In this document: positions 17,516-25,669 of the stretch, one piece after another
Position numbering within the stretch: the stretch's first letter is position 1
Layout of the letters: each line of letters opens with the position of its first letter
NCBI RefSeq assembly: GCF_009664365.1
Contig: NZ_CP044310.1
Coordinates: 1,623,001-1,687,000 of the forward strand
Direction of reading: 5' to 3'
Origin: Paenibacillus xylanilyticus
GTDB lineage: Bacteria > Bacillota > Bacilli > Paenibacillales > Paenibacillaceae
DNA length: 64,000 nt
The notes under the pieces: generated by a model
Databases searched by the model: none
Seen by the model: the letters and a program-made list of their open reading frames with translations, nothing else
Told to the model about the DNA's origin: nothing
Translations under genes and position numbers: made by a program

Positions 17516-17541
17516 GACCGTGTAAAGGGCCAATCGGTTCT
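17516..17541 (-). promoter_or_regulatory. ECF-type promoter, candidate autoregulatory site
   Basis: On the - strand, a -35 GAAC (17540-17537) is followed after 16 nt by CGGTC (17520-17516), the spacing and composition typical of ECF promoters (GAAC..CGTC). It lies 35 nt before the sigma start, which fits autoregulation. Confidence 0.4.
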
Positions 17542-17610
17542 TGCTTTTAGAAAAATTATGTAGATTATTGCTCAAATTCTCGTTCAGTACCTTGAATCAG
17601 ATCGCAAACA

Positions 17611-17656
17611 ACCGCCAGGCTGTCTCTTGTAGTTCAACAAGAGTCCTGACGGTTAT
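17611..17656 (-). terminator. hairpin after the ankyrin gene
   Basis: ACCG-CAGG..CTCTTG pairs with CAAGAG..CCTG-CGGT. It is placed just past the 3' end of the ankyrin gene on the - strand; the T-run is poor. Confidence 0.45.
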
Positions 17657-17688
17657 TCAAGTTTGGTTTCACTTTGTCTGCTGGATTA

Positions 17689-18210
17689 CTATTTCGTTGC
17701 AGCTGCTTCTCGCAGATAGGAGGCGGTAGAAGTGTTGCCGCGTTCAGTTGCAATGTCCAGTGCAGTTTGACCTGCTGCATTCAGAGCATTCGGGTCCGCA
17801 CCATGCTGTAGCAGCAGTTGAATCAGTTCAGCTTGATCCGTATGAAATGCTGCCGAATGGAGGGCATTCTGTCCATCACTGTCAAGGATACTGCAAGATG
17901 CTTCATGCTCCAGCAGCAAACGGATGACCTCTGAGGAACGCTCCCCTGCAAGCGACGCGTGCAGCGCAGTATTGGAAGGAATGAATGAGATCTTGGAATG
18001 AGAAATGGCATTTACATCTGCTCCATGATCAAGAAGAGTACGAACTGCATCTGCTTGTCCATAATGCGAGGCATATCCCAGTGGGGTAAGCCCATCTACA
18101 TTCTCGGTGTTGGCCAGCTCAGGGAAGGTTGCAAGAACCGATTGCAGGTTCGCTACATCACCATGTTGTGCTGCCTGAAATAAAGCGCGAATTGCTTCGG
18201 ATTGATTCAA
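17689..18210 (-). CDS. ankyrin-repeat protein
   Basis: About 173 residues consisting of four ankyrin repeats, e.g. DGLTPLGYASHYGQADAVRTLLDHGADVNA and GQNALHSAAFHTDQAELIQLLLQHGADPNA. A cytoplasmic protein-binding scaffold; no partner can be inferred. An ATG at 18225 opens the frame but lacks a ribosome site, whereas TTG at 18210 has GGAGG 8 nt upstream, lying inside the first codons of the longer form. The start is immediately after the stop of the GNAT-NUDIX gene, so the two are probably translated together. Confidence 0.8.
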   Translation of the reverse strand: MNQSEAIRALFQAAQHGDVANLQSVLATFPELANTENVDGLTPLGYASHYGQADAVRTLLDHGADVNAISHSKISFIPSNTALHASLAGERSSEVIRLLLEHEASCSILDSDGQNALHSAAFHTDQAELIQLLLQHGADPNALNAAGQTALDIATERGNTSTASYLREAAATK

Positions 18211-18226
18211 TTGAATGACCTCCATT

Positions 18227-19267
18227 CTAATCCATATAAAGTCGCTTAGCTGCCTCTAGGGCAGGTACGGCAAAACAGGCCAGTGGGGAAGGCAGGTCAT
18301 GGAGCGGGAACCAGCCGATCTCGCCAATTGCGCCGCCTTCTTCCAGGTTTCGGGCGATGCCGCGGATATTCCGGGCCGAGTAGAGGACCGATATCCAATG
18401 TTCTTCTCGTTCCGGACGAATGGTCTCAGCGGTGCAGAGCAATTGATCGATGCTAATATCCAGATCCACTTCTTCCTTGATCTCCCGAATGACCGCCGTT
18501 TCCAGTGATTCGTATGGGTCGACTTTACCCCCGGGAATGCTCCAAGTGTACTGCTCCGGCTGACGATTCCGCCATACGAGAAGCACCTCATTGCGTTCGT
18601 TCAGGATAACGGCTCCGACACCAATACGAGGTTGATCGGAGGCAGCTGCGACGGGTATAGTGGTTGCCGAGTATTCGGATTTCAGCTTCGGCGAGGTGGA
18701 TTGGAACGACAGCGGAAGTCCGGTCCGGGCAGCCCACTCCTCAGCCAGAATGCTCATGGAGATCAGGTCATAATGGGTTCCATCCCGCAAGACAGCCGAG
18801 CGCTGCCGACCTTCTTCTCGGAATCCGGCTTTTAAGTACGCGCGCCTGGCGGCTTCATTGTATTCGATCACTTCCAGCGCAATCCGGTTCAGATTCAGTT
18901 CATGGAAGCCATACCGAATAATCAGAGCTAGTGCATCACTCCCGTATCCCTGACCACGATCCTTGTCTTCACCAATGCCAATGGCAAGACGAGCCGAGCG
19001 ATTGTTCCATTCAATTCGGTAAAGAGCGGTAAATCCGATGAATCGATTGTCCTCCAGTGTTCGCAGGGCAAATTCAAAACCGTTGTCTCTTCGGACAGCA
19101 GATGAACCCGTCTCGTCCGGGGTTAGCGGAACCGCAATATCTGTATCCAGGTTGCGCAAATATTCGTAATTGTCCGTGTAATGTGCCAGACGCATGCAAT
19201 CTTCCGGGCATGGAGCGGCGAGCCGGACTTTGGAGCCGTGAAAAGCATTCAAGTTACGTGGAGCCAT
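18227..19267 (-). CDS. GNAT acetyltransferase - NUDIX hydrolase fusion
   Basis: 346 residues in two domains. Residues about 8-178 form a RimJ/RimL-type GNAT domain (acetyl-CoA loop DRGQGYGSDAL, then LNRIALEVIEYNEAARRAYLKAGF). After a Ser/Thr-rich linker, residues about 210-346 form a NUDIX domain with the full box: GGKVDPYESLETAVIREIKEEVDL keeps G, E, REIKEE. GNAT domains acetylate amines; NUDIX domains hydrolyse nucleoside diphosphate derivatives. The continuous frame with no stop or rare-start break argues for a genuine fusion. Start ATG with AGAGGTG 8 nt upstream. Confidence 0.85.
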   Translation of the reverse strand: MAPRNLNAFHGSKVRLAAPCPEDCMRLAHYTDNYEYLRNLDTDIAVPLTPDETGSSAVRRDNGFEFALRTLEDNRFIGFTALYRIEWNNRSARLAIGIGEDKDRGQGYGSDALALIIRYGFHELNLNRIALEVIEYNEAARRAYLKAGFREEGRQRSAVLRDGTHYDLISMSILAEEWAARTGLPLSFQSTSPKLKSEYSATTIPVAAASDQPRIGVGAVILNERNEVLLVWRNRQPEQYTWSIPGGKVDPYESLETAVIREIKEEVDLDISIDQLLCTAETIRPEREEHWISVLYSARNIRGIARNLEEGGAIGEIGWFPLHDLPSPLACFAVPALEAAKRLYMD

Positions 19268-19381
19268 GCTGCGTACACCTCTTTTGATTTGTAATCTGTT
19301 TTAGGTTTTAGGTCGTGTAAGCTGAAAAATATCTCGTATGTTTATTATACTATGGATGCCAGACAATTACCGAAAGACAGC

Positions 19382-19416
19382 AAAAAGGCTCTGCCGACCC
19401 GGTTGTCAGCAAAGCC
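19382..19416 (-). terminator. intrinsic terminator after speD
   Basis: Read on the - strand: GGCTTTGCTGAC pairs with GTCGGCAGAGCC (internal mismatches) and is followed by five T residues. Confidence 0.7.
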
Positions 19417-19447
19417 CTGTTGGTAGGGCGCATAGCCCGATGATGGA

Positions 19448-20284
19448 TTATAACGAATCGGAATTCTGTACAGAAGGACGGTTTATATTTTTGCCATAAT
19501 AAATCTCATCCATCTCAAGCTTCAGCCACTCCGTAATTTCATGCTGTTCCGCCTGGCTCAGCTTGTCCTTGGTATAACCAAAGAGGTAGTTATCGAGGTC
19601 AAACGCCTTCAGCTTGCATTTCGTGTGGAAAATATTTTCCTGATACACGTTAACGTCAATCATGTCGAAGCCTTTTTTGATCTCGTCCGGAATATAGTTC
19701 TGAATCGAACCGATCTCGTGGTCAATAAACAGCTTGCGGCCGCTCGTATCCCGCGTGAATCCACGAACCCGATAATCCATGATCATGATATCCGTGTCAA
19801 ACGAATGGATCAGATAATTGAGCGCCTTCAGCGGCGAGATTTCCCCACAGGTGGAGACGTCGATATCGGCACGGAAGGTACTGATCCCTTCACTGGGGTG
19901 GAATTCGGGATACGTATGAACAGTGATATGGCTCTTGTCGAGCTGCATGACGACATTGTCCGGGAGCGGACCTGGGGATTCTTCAAACGACTCCTCCGGA
20001 ACCTCCACGATCGGTCCTTCCGAGACAAGCATCGTCACACTGGCCCCTTGGGGGACATAATCCTGCTGCGCGATATTGAGCACATGCGCACCAATGATGT
20101 CCGCAACATTTTTCAGAATTTTGCTCAGACGATCTGCGTTGTATTGTTCATCGATATATTCAATATAAGCTTCGCGTTCTTCTTTGGTTTTGGTGTAGCA
20201 GATGTCGTACATGTTGAAGCTCAGCGACTTGGTCAGGTTGTTGAACCCATGCAGTTGAATGCGCTGCTCAGGCGTTAATGTCAT
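19448..20284 (-). CDS. speD: S-adenosylmethionine decarboxylase proenzyme (long, Escherichia coli-type)
   Basis: 278 residues, the length of the E. coli-type enzyme rather than the short Bacillus type. The self-cleavage site is visible as [13 protein letters not shown]: cleavage before S118 makes the pyruvoyl cofactor. The enzyme makes decarboxylated S-adenosylmethionine, the aminopropyl donor for spermidine synthesis. The start ATG has AAAGGGG upstream. No speE gene is next to it. Confidence 0.93.
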   Translation of the reverse strand: MTLTPEQRIQLHGFNNLTKSLSFNMYDICYTKTKEEREAYIEYIDEQYNADRLSKILKNVADIIGAHVLNIAQQDYVPQGASVTMLVSEGPIVEVPEESFEESPGPLPDNVVMQLDKSHITVHTYPEFHPSEGISTFRADIDVSTCGEISPLKALNYLIHSFDTDIMIMDYRVRGFTRDTSGRKLFIDHEIGSIQNYIPDEIKKGFDMIDVNVYQENIFHTKCKLKAFDLDNYLFGYTKDKLSQAEQHEITEWLKLEMDEIYYGKNINRPSVQNSDSL

Positions 20285-20396
20285 GGCTGCAGTTCCCCTT
20301 TATCCATACGACATGGTAATCGCAGTTTTAATACTACTTATACCCAACCTTCCGCCAAAAAAAACATAAGTACGAATTCCGGCTTATCCAGCCGTA

Positions 20397-20975
20397 TTAG
20401 AATGAGGAGTCCTCATACTCGCTTACGCTGTTCATCCGCTCGTCCTCGGCGATGGACTGAATATCCTCGGAAGTGACACTGATGATCGTGTAATCCTCAT
20501 TTTGCTGTTTCTTCACGGCTTTTTCCTTCACAAAACGGGGGCTGCCTTCTGCGGCATCCTCATCATAGACCAACAGGATGCCATCGCTTTTGCGCAGCAG
20601 CAAGTCATCCCGTGCTGTAAATTGCCATGGGCCGATGTAAGGCTGCTTGCTCACCGCTCCGTAGTAATCCACGCCCTGAAGGATGGTGCGGTAGTATTCC
20701 TGCTTGTCTTCTTTCCATTGTTCCTCCGGGTTCTGAAAGGCAGTGATAATGGACAGCTTCAAGTGGGGATAGGTCTCTTTCAGCTCAAGTACCACCTCGC
20801 AGGCCCACAGGTCCACACCATATTGTCCAGGAGTCAGCACCCACTCCAGTCCATCCTCGACAAGCGGCGTGAGACGGGAGGAGATGGCCTTTTTGATAAA
20901 GGGAATTCCTTCATGCTTCTGTCCGAAAATTTGCAGTTCATGTGCCCGGTATCCGGTTATTAACAGGTTTTTCAG
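20397..20975 (-). CDS. ypsA: YpsA-family (DUF1273, SLOG-fold) protein with apparent CTG start
   Basis: 192 residues when begun at CTG 20975. The first ATG/GTG/TTG in frame is the GTG at 20840, which would delete 45 residues, including the conserved N-terminal strand and LLITGYRAHEL / EDGLEWVLTPGQYGVDLWACEVV, the heart of the YpsA Rossmann-like fold. Translation from CTG gives LKNLLITGYR, aligned one for one with the MK..TGYK start of Bacillus YpsA, and AAGGAGG lies 8 nt upstream of that CTG. YpsA is linked to cell division and oxidative stress in Bacillus. The C-terminus has a short acidic tail. Confidence 0.8.
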   Translation of the reverse strand: MKNLLITGYRAHELQIFGQKHEGIPFIKKAISSRLTPLVEDGLEWVLTPGQYGVDLWACEVVLELKETYPHLKLSIITAFQNPEEQWKEDKQEYYRTILQGVDYYGAVSKQPYIGPWQFTARDDLLLRKSDGILLVYDEDAAEGSPRFVKEKAVKKQQNEDYTIISVTSEDIQSIAEDERMNSVSEYEDSSF

Positions 20976-21029
20976 CGTAACTTCCTCCTTCTCAGCACGA
21001 CTTGTCCTCTAAACGCCCAACCATCAAGA

Positions 21030-22151
21030 TTACTTCGAAGCTGGCGCATCTGTACGGAAAGGATAGAGGAATTGCTTCGGAATATCCGTCTCGAAGGTCA
21101 TGAGCTCGTCCGTTGTAGGATGAATGAAGGATAACACGCGTGCATGGAGTCCAAGACGTCCGAGTGTTTTGGTGCGAGAACCATACTTCTTGTCGCCTGC
21201 AATGGGATGGCCGAGATCTTCCATATGCACGCGGATCTGGTTTTTGCGACCGGTCTCCAGCCGAACTTCGAGCAGGGAGAACTCACGGTTCGATTGAAGC
21301 CGTTTATAGTGTGTAACCGCATGCTGTCCATCGTTGGGACGTGGGCTGGAGTACATCTTCAGCGTTTTGCTCTCCTTCAGCCAGGAGGAAATGGTGCCCA
21401 CCGGTTTGGCTACCTGACCTTCGACAAGCGCCACGTATACGCGTTCCTGCACCTTGTCCTTCCAATTGTCCTGCAGATTCTGCTTCACTTCTTCACTCTT
21501 CGCGAACATCATGACACCTGATGTATCCCGATCCAGCCGGTGCACGACAAATATGCGATTGCGCGAATCGGTACGGCGTACGTGCTCAGTCAGTTGACGA
21601 TACGCGGTGATCTCATCGCTACGATCTGCTGCAATGGACAACAGTCCGGCATCCTTGCGAATCACGATAATGTCATCGTCTTCATGCAAAATCGTAAGTC
21701 CTGACATGGTTGGTGCGGCTACGGCGCCTTCCTTGCTGATGGAAACCATCTGTCCAGGCGTCAGCGGATGGTTAAACTTGGTGACTACGGTCTGGTCTAC
21801 GGATACTTGTCCTCGTCCCAGGATGGACTTGACGGCATTCCGGCCTGATTTTAGATGCTGGAGCAGGAAGTTCAGCAGCTCATCCGGTTCAGTTACTTTA
21901 TATTGGCGAGGTGGTTCCTGTTTACGATAATGGGCATTGCCCGCGCGTTTGGGAGTACCTGAATGTTTGGGTTTGGAAGCAGCCGAGGACTTCGAGGTTA
22001 AGGGCTTCTTCGATGCTCCACTATTACGGGATGTGGGAGCCCCAGAAGATGAAGTCGAAGCGTTAGCTTTCGGGGAACGTGCTGCCGAGGCACTCGCTGG
22101 TCCTTTACCTTTGGCCGATGGACGGCCTGTTGATCGATTGCGTTTATTCAT
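21030..22151 (-). CDS. RluA-family 23S rRNA pseudouridine synthase with low-complexity N-terminus
   Basis: 373 residues from the ATG at 22151 (AAGGAGA 9 nt upstream; the frame opens 96 bases further out without a ribosome site). Residues about 1-75 are Ser/Ala/Lys-rich and unstructured, about 85-150 form an S4-like RNA-binding domain, and the synthase domain carries the catalytic aspartate in HRLDRDTSGVMMFAKS and the ETGRKNQIRVHM motif. It should convert specific uridines of rRNA to pseudouridine. The basic low-complexity tail is unusual and may add RNA affinity. Confidence 0.88.
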   Translation of the reverse strand: MNKRNRSTGRPSAKGKGPASASAARSPKANASTSSSGAPTSRNSGASKKPLTSKSSAASKPKHSGTPKRAGNAHYRKQEPPRQYKVTEPDELLNFLLQHLKSGRNAVKSILGRGQVSVDQTVVTKFNHPLTPGQMVSISKEGAVAAPTMSGLTILHEDDDIIVIRKDAGLLSIAADRSDEITAYRQLTEHVRRTDSRNRIFVVHRLDRDTSGVMMFAKSEEVKQNLQDNWKDKVQERVYVALVEGQVAKPVGTISSWLKESKTLKMYSSPRPNDGQHAVTHYKRLQSNREFSLLEVRLETGRKNQIRVHMEDLGHPIAGDKKYGSRTKTLGRLGLHARVLSFIHPTTDELMTFETDIPKQFLYPFRTDAPASK

Positions 22152-22341
22152 GAATACTAATCTCCTTCTGAACAGCCTGTACCGCTTGTGTGCATACGAT
22201 CCGTTCATTTCGTTTATGCAGTTCAATATACCATTAACCGGGTGCAAATAAAAATAGGTGGAACGAATCTGTTATCCATCCAAGCGAGCGAGAATCGAGA
22301 TTCATAGAATAACGTATCCCACAGCATTGGAGGTGTTACTC

Positions 22342-22749
22342 ATGGGTGTGTTCCTCGATATGAGAACTTCGATGAACTCGGGAACCGTAGGACAGCCCGG
22401 TTTATCTCTGGGTCCATCCCCGGAAGCGTTCGGATCGATTGGCCTTCAGACCCTTGGTGTTGCGAATCCCATTATCACCTTGAATGGCACGGTTGGTGTA
22501 ACCGGAGAGATCGGAGATACGTTCGTTGTCGAAATCGTTCGCGGCAGCTTTTATGATCCGTTCTTTTTAATCTATCGGGCTGAAGGCACAATAGGACAGA
22601 ACGGCGGGGCTGAATTCCATTCGTTTACGGCACAGGACCTGTCAGCACCACCTGCTCTGGAGAGTGTGTATACTTCGTTTATTTCCGGCGTGTCTACGGC
22701 AGTGCGTACCGGACCGGAAATGTTCTATGGCATTGCAGCAACGACCTAG
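22342..22749 (+). CDS. small beta-rich protein of unknown function
   Basis: 135 residues from the ATG at 22342, which has GGAGGTG 6 nt upstream. No signal peptide or membrane segment. The sequence is rich in Gly, Ser, Thr and Val (ANPIITLNGTVGVTGEIGDTFVVEIVRGS), with the short alternating strands typical of surface or spore-coat beta-proteins. I do not recognise the family. CATAGAATA, a match to the sigma-K -10 (CATANNNTA), lies at 22303-22311, 31 nt before the start, but no matching AC is found at the right distance; a spore-coat role is only a suggestion. Confidence 0.5.
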   Translation: MGVFLDMRTSMNSGTVGQPGLSLGPSPEAFGSIGLQTLGVANPIITLNGTVGVTGEIGDTFVVEIVRGSFYDPFFLIYRAEGTIGQNGGAEFHSFTAQDLSAPPALESVYTSFISGVSTAVRTGPEMFYGIAATT

Positions 22750-22903
22750 CCGATATGTAATCTTTGATCCGAAGGTAGGGCGTCAAAAATTCTGATTCAC
22801 ATGACCAGCAGAGTTTGCCATACACCCGGAACAAACTAGCGGTGCTTGTGTAACCTGGTTTGGCGCTTCAAGGAAGTATCCTTGGATTGAAACTTGCCAG
22901 AGA

Positions 22904-22943
22904 AGCAAAAAAATCCCGACTCCAGGAGTCCGGGATTTTTTGC
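22904..22943. terminator. bidirectional intrinsic terminator
   Basis: AATCCCG-ACTCC / GGAGT-CCGGGATT with an A-run before and a T-run after; serves the small protein gene (+) and the GT-D-like gene (-). Confidence 0.8.
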
Positions 22944-22994
22944 TCTACAGCTACGCGTGTAACGTATTACTCCATCAGGTTCCATAAATGCAGA

Positions 22995-23705
22995 TCAGTT
23001 GGCACGGCCTTTGAGAATGATGTTATTGGCTTTTCCAAAGTCGATTGCCACTTTACCCGTCAGTGCAGCTGTGCGTTCGGCCAGGACGACGGCATTAACT
23101 CCGCAGCAGAAGAGGGCAATGTCAAATGCATCCGGGTTGGTTTGAATCCACTGCAGTGTTTCTCCCATCTCTTCCCAACGATCAAAGGGCAATGCAGCTG
23201 CAATATTCAGATGATAGGGTTCCCGCATCAGCGTGTTATGCAGTGCCTCAAGCTCGCGGGTAACCAGCAGAATACGTTTGCCTGCGAGCATTTCCCAGAA
23301 GCGTGGTGTCTGAGCCAATTCCCGGTTCACGCAGGCATGGCAAGTGAGCGCAGGAGAGATGCCGAAATGGGCGAACACCATGTCGGTTAGCGGCCGTTTG
23401 AGATGGTCGGGGGCTTTGATTGAACTGTCTCCGTAGGGAAGCACACCGACGAGATCGGCCCGCTGCAGAGAAGCAGCCACTTCATCTCGGAGCTGCAGAT
23501 TGGGAAGGGTAAGCCCTTTTTGTCCCAGATTCGCCTTAATGGTCCAGCGCTCCTGAAGAACCTGCTCCGTCGTCCATACCGTTTCCTGGGACATGACAAT
23601 ATTCTCGCCATCCCCAACGCGAACAAGAGAGAACGGACGCTGTTCTCTGATTGCCTCTTCCAACTGATCCAGCACACCATCCATTTCAAGATATTTTGAA
23701 TTCAT
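22995..23705 (-). CDS. GT-D-fold (DUF1792-like) glycosyltransferase candidate
   Basis: 236 residues. The N-terminal SLVRVGDGENIVM matches the SxxRxGDGE signature of the GT-D fold, in which the acidic DxE residues bind the metal of the sugar-nucleotide. Further conserved-looking pieces are ADLVGVLPYGDSS and LFCCGVNAVVLAE. The start ATG is 13 nt from GGAGG, longer than usual. It is the only gene of the glycan module on the - strand, and a sigma-K-like promoter lies upstream, back to back with one reading toward the opposite operon. Function by family, not proven. Confidence 0.65.
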   Translation of the reverse strand: MNSKYLEMDGVLDQLEEAIREQRPFSLVRVGDGENIVMSQETVWTTEQVLQERWTIKANLGQKGLTLPNLQLRDEVAASLQRADLVGVLPYGDSSIKAPDHLKRPLTDMVFAHFGISPALTCHACVNRELAQTPRFWEMLAGKRILLVTRELEALHNTLMREPYHLNIAAALPFDRWEEMGETLQWIQTNPDAFDIALFCCGVNAVVLAERTAALTGKVAIDFGKANNIILKGRAN

Positions 23706-23742
23706 AGCAGCTTTTGGGCCTCCTTTGAAAATGGAACTGCTC

Positions 23743-23769
23743 TATTCTATGTTCGCGTTCCCTTAACGT
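23743..23769 (-). promoter_or_regulatory. sigma-K-like promoter of the GT-D-like gene
   Basis: On the - strand CATAGAATA (23751-23743) matches the sigma-K -10 CATANNNTA, and AC (23769-23768) sits 16 nt upstream as the -35 element. The -10 lies 38 nt before the start codon. Confidence 0.4.
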
Positions 23770-23846
23770 TTTGTACGTTCAACCCGCAGGGCCAATCTTG
23801 GGGGAGTATATCAATCTATTTATATAGGAACTGGTGCAAGTGTCCG

Positions 23847-23875
23847 TACCGGTTCTATCTTCCTTTCATACGCTA
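23847..23875 (+). promoter_or_regulatory. sigma-K-like promoter of the glycan operon
   Basis: AC (23848-23849) is followed after 17 nt by CATACGCTA (23867-23875), a full CATANNNTA match. It is 79 nt before the first gene of the operon. Confidence 0.4.
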
Positions 23876-23954
23876 TAGAGTCGACTGCCAAAAACTATGA
23901 AATGAATCTATTCTCCGCGCAGGAGATTGGCAGATACGAAGGAGGAGGAAGGTT

Positions 23955-24644
23955 ATGTCCAGGAAAGTCGTGATTGAGATTAATTTCAATAACTATGGGT
24001 TGGACCCGCAGCGGCTCACAAGAGAATGGTTGGAGCGGAGAATGAGCATTTTTCGCACCTTTACCTTGCACTCTCTTAAGGCGCAGACGAATCAGGATTT
24101 TCTGACCGTTGTGAAGCTATCCAAGGAGTCGGGAGATTTGATGCAGGAGATTCTTGCCCAGCAGGAGCCCCTTCCCAGCAATATTCGATTCGGGACCCAT
24201 ATCGAGAGTGTACGGGCGATTCTGGCCTTTGCAGAAGGAGCCGAGCACATCTATATTGCCCGTCTGGATTCAGATGACCTGTATCACCGGACCTTCGTCC
24301 AGCAGCTCTATGACGTGCAGCCACAGCCGCAGACGATGGCACTAATCAATCAGAACGGTTACCTGTGGGACAGCGTGAATAACGAGATGGCCCCGGCGTT
24401 TCACCGTTCGCCGCAATTCTATGTCTACTTATATAAAACGGCCGAGTATGCAGCAGGATACCGGGTGAAGCTCCCGGGCAGAGGGACGCATGGCAATGTC
24501 ATCGATCTGCCGCACGAGCTCCTCGCTCCGCGCAATTACGTCAACATCGTTCATTCAAACAACACGTCGGTTAAAAAGGTACCGCCAAAAGACCGGTTAA
24601 GCCCGGACGAGATGGCTCAGGTATTACGTGAATTCATGAACTGA
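23955..24644 (+). CDS. GT-A-type glycosyltransferase (rhamnosyltransferase-like)
   Basis: 229 residues with no membrane segment. The sugar-nucleotide metal site is visible as YIARLDSDDLYH; the N-terminal EINFNNYG and RRMSIFRTFTLHSLKAQTNQDF pattern resembles the 'putative rhamnosyl transferase' family (PF11316-like). It probably moves a sugar from a nucleotide donor to an acceptor in the cytoplasm. The ATG is preceded by GGAGGAGGAAGG. It is the first gene of a five-gene glycan operon. Confidence 0.7.
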   Translation: MSRKVVIEINFNNYGLDPQRLTREWLERRMSIFRTFTLHSLKAQTNQDFLTVVKLSKESGDLMQEILAQQEPLPSNIRFGTHIESVRAILAFAEGAEHIYIARLDSDDLYHRTFVQQLYDVQPQPQTMALINQNGYLWDSVNNEMAPAFHRSPQFYVYLYKTAEYAAGYRVKLPGRGTHGNVIDLPHELLAPRNYVNIVHSNNTSVKKVPPKDRLSPDEMAQVLREFMN

Positions 24645-24662
24645 CCAGGGAGGGATTCATCC

Positions 24663-25652
24663 ATGATTAAAGGACAAACGATTCTGATCACTGGAGGAAC
24701 AGGCTCCTGGGGTCAAAAGCTGACTGAGGTCCTGCTGGAACAGGACCCTGCCGAGATTCGCATTCTGTCGCGTAACGAATATGCCCAGATTGCCATGCAG
24801 CGGGAATTCAACCATGATGCCCGTCTGCGTTTCCTCATCGGGGATATCCGGGATTACCGCGCAGTGGAGGATGCGTGCAAGGGTGTGGACGTCCTTTTTC
24901 ATCTGGCTGCATTAAAACATGTTCCGGTATGCGAGGACCAGCCGGACGAAGCGTTTAAAACGAATGTCATCGGTACGCAGAATATTATCCGCGCCGCGAT
25001 CCGTATGCAGATTCCCAAAGTCATCGATGTCTCGACCGACAAAGCCGTAGATCCGATCAACGTATACGGCATGACGAAGGCTCTTGGCGAAAAAATGATG
25101 ATCCGCGCCAATTGGCTGAGTGAACACACCCGGTTTGTCTGCATCCGCGGCGGCAATGTGCTGGGTACAAGCGGCAGTGTGGTGCCGCTATTCCGTCGCC
25201 AGATCGATGAAGGTAAAAGCTTGACCATAACGGATAAGGGCATGACCCGCTTTTTCCTGACTCGTACGGAAGCCATCTATCTGCTGCTTAAGGCGGCTGA
25301 GGCTGCGGTAGGAGGAGAGACATTTGTGATGAAAATGAAAGCCTGCAACATGACGGATCTGGCGTCAGTTATGCTGGAACAGGCCGGACGTCCGGCGAGC
25401 GACTACCAGGTTACCGGCATACGCCCAGGCGAGAAATTGCATGAAGTGCTGATTTCGCCTTATGAGGCGCCGCGTACCTATCAATATGATGAGCAATATT
25501 ACGTGATCCTGCCGCAGGAACCGGACAAGCGCCTGAACGATGCATATCGTACACTGCCCCGAGTGACCTTCTCCGAGTACGGTTCGGACAGTGACTTGAT
25601 GAAGCGGCAGGCCATTGCCGAATTTTTGCGTGCAGGCGGCTATATCGACTAA
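24663..25652 (+). CDS. CapD/PseB-like UDP-sugar dehydratase or epimerase (extended SDR)
   Basis: 329 residues. The Rossmann motif GGTGSWG, LAALKHVPVCE and the catalytic YGMTK are intact. The close match is to the short cytoplasmic CapD/FlaA1/PseB type, which performs 4,6-dehydration (often with C5 epimerisation) of UDP-N-acetylglucosamine as the first step to modified deoxy-amino sugars. No N-terminal membrane domain is present, unlike the larger CapD proteins. SD AGGGAGG 8 nt upstream; 18 nt after the previous gene. Confidence 0.82.
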   Translation: MIKGQTILITGGTGSWGQKLTEVLLEQDPAEIRILSRNEYAQIAMQREFNHDARLRFLIGDIRDYRAVEDACKGVDVLFHLAALKHVPVCEDQPDEAFKTNVIGTQNIIRAAIRMQIPKVIDVSTDKAVDPINVYGMTKALGEKMMIRANWLSEHTRFVCIRGGNVLGTSGSVVPLFRRQIDEGKSLTITDKGMTRFFLTRTEAIYLLLKAAEAAVGGETFVMKMKACNMTDLASVMLEQAGRPASDYQVTGIRPGEKLHEVLISPYEAPRTYQYDEQYYVILPQEPDKRLNDAYRTLPRVTFSEYGSDSDLMKRQAIAEFLRAGGYID

Positions 25653-25669
25653 CAAGGGAGGCGGAGCGT

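Noticed and set aside
22303..22311. sigma-K -10 match (CATAGAATA) before the small beta-rich protein gene
   Set aside because: No AC at the expected distance; single short matches also occur by chance, for example at 6133-6141 upstream of the APH-like gene.
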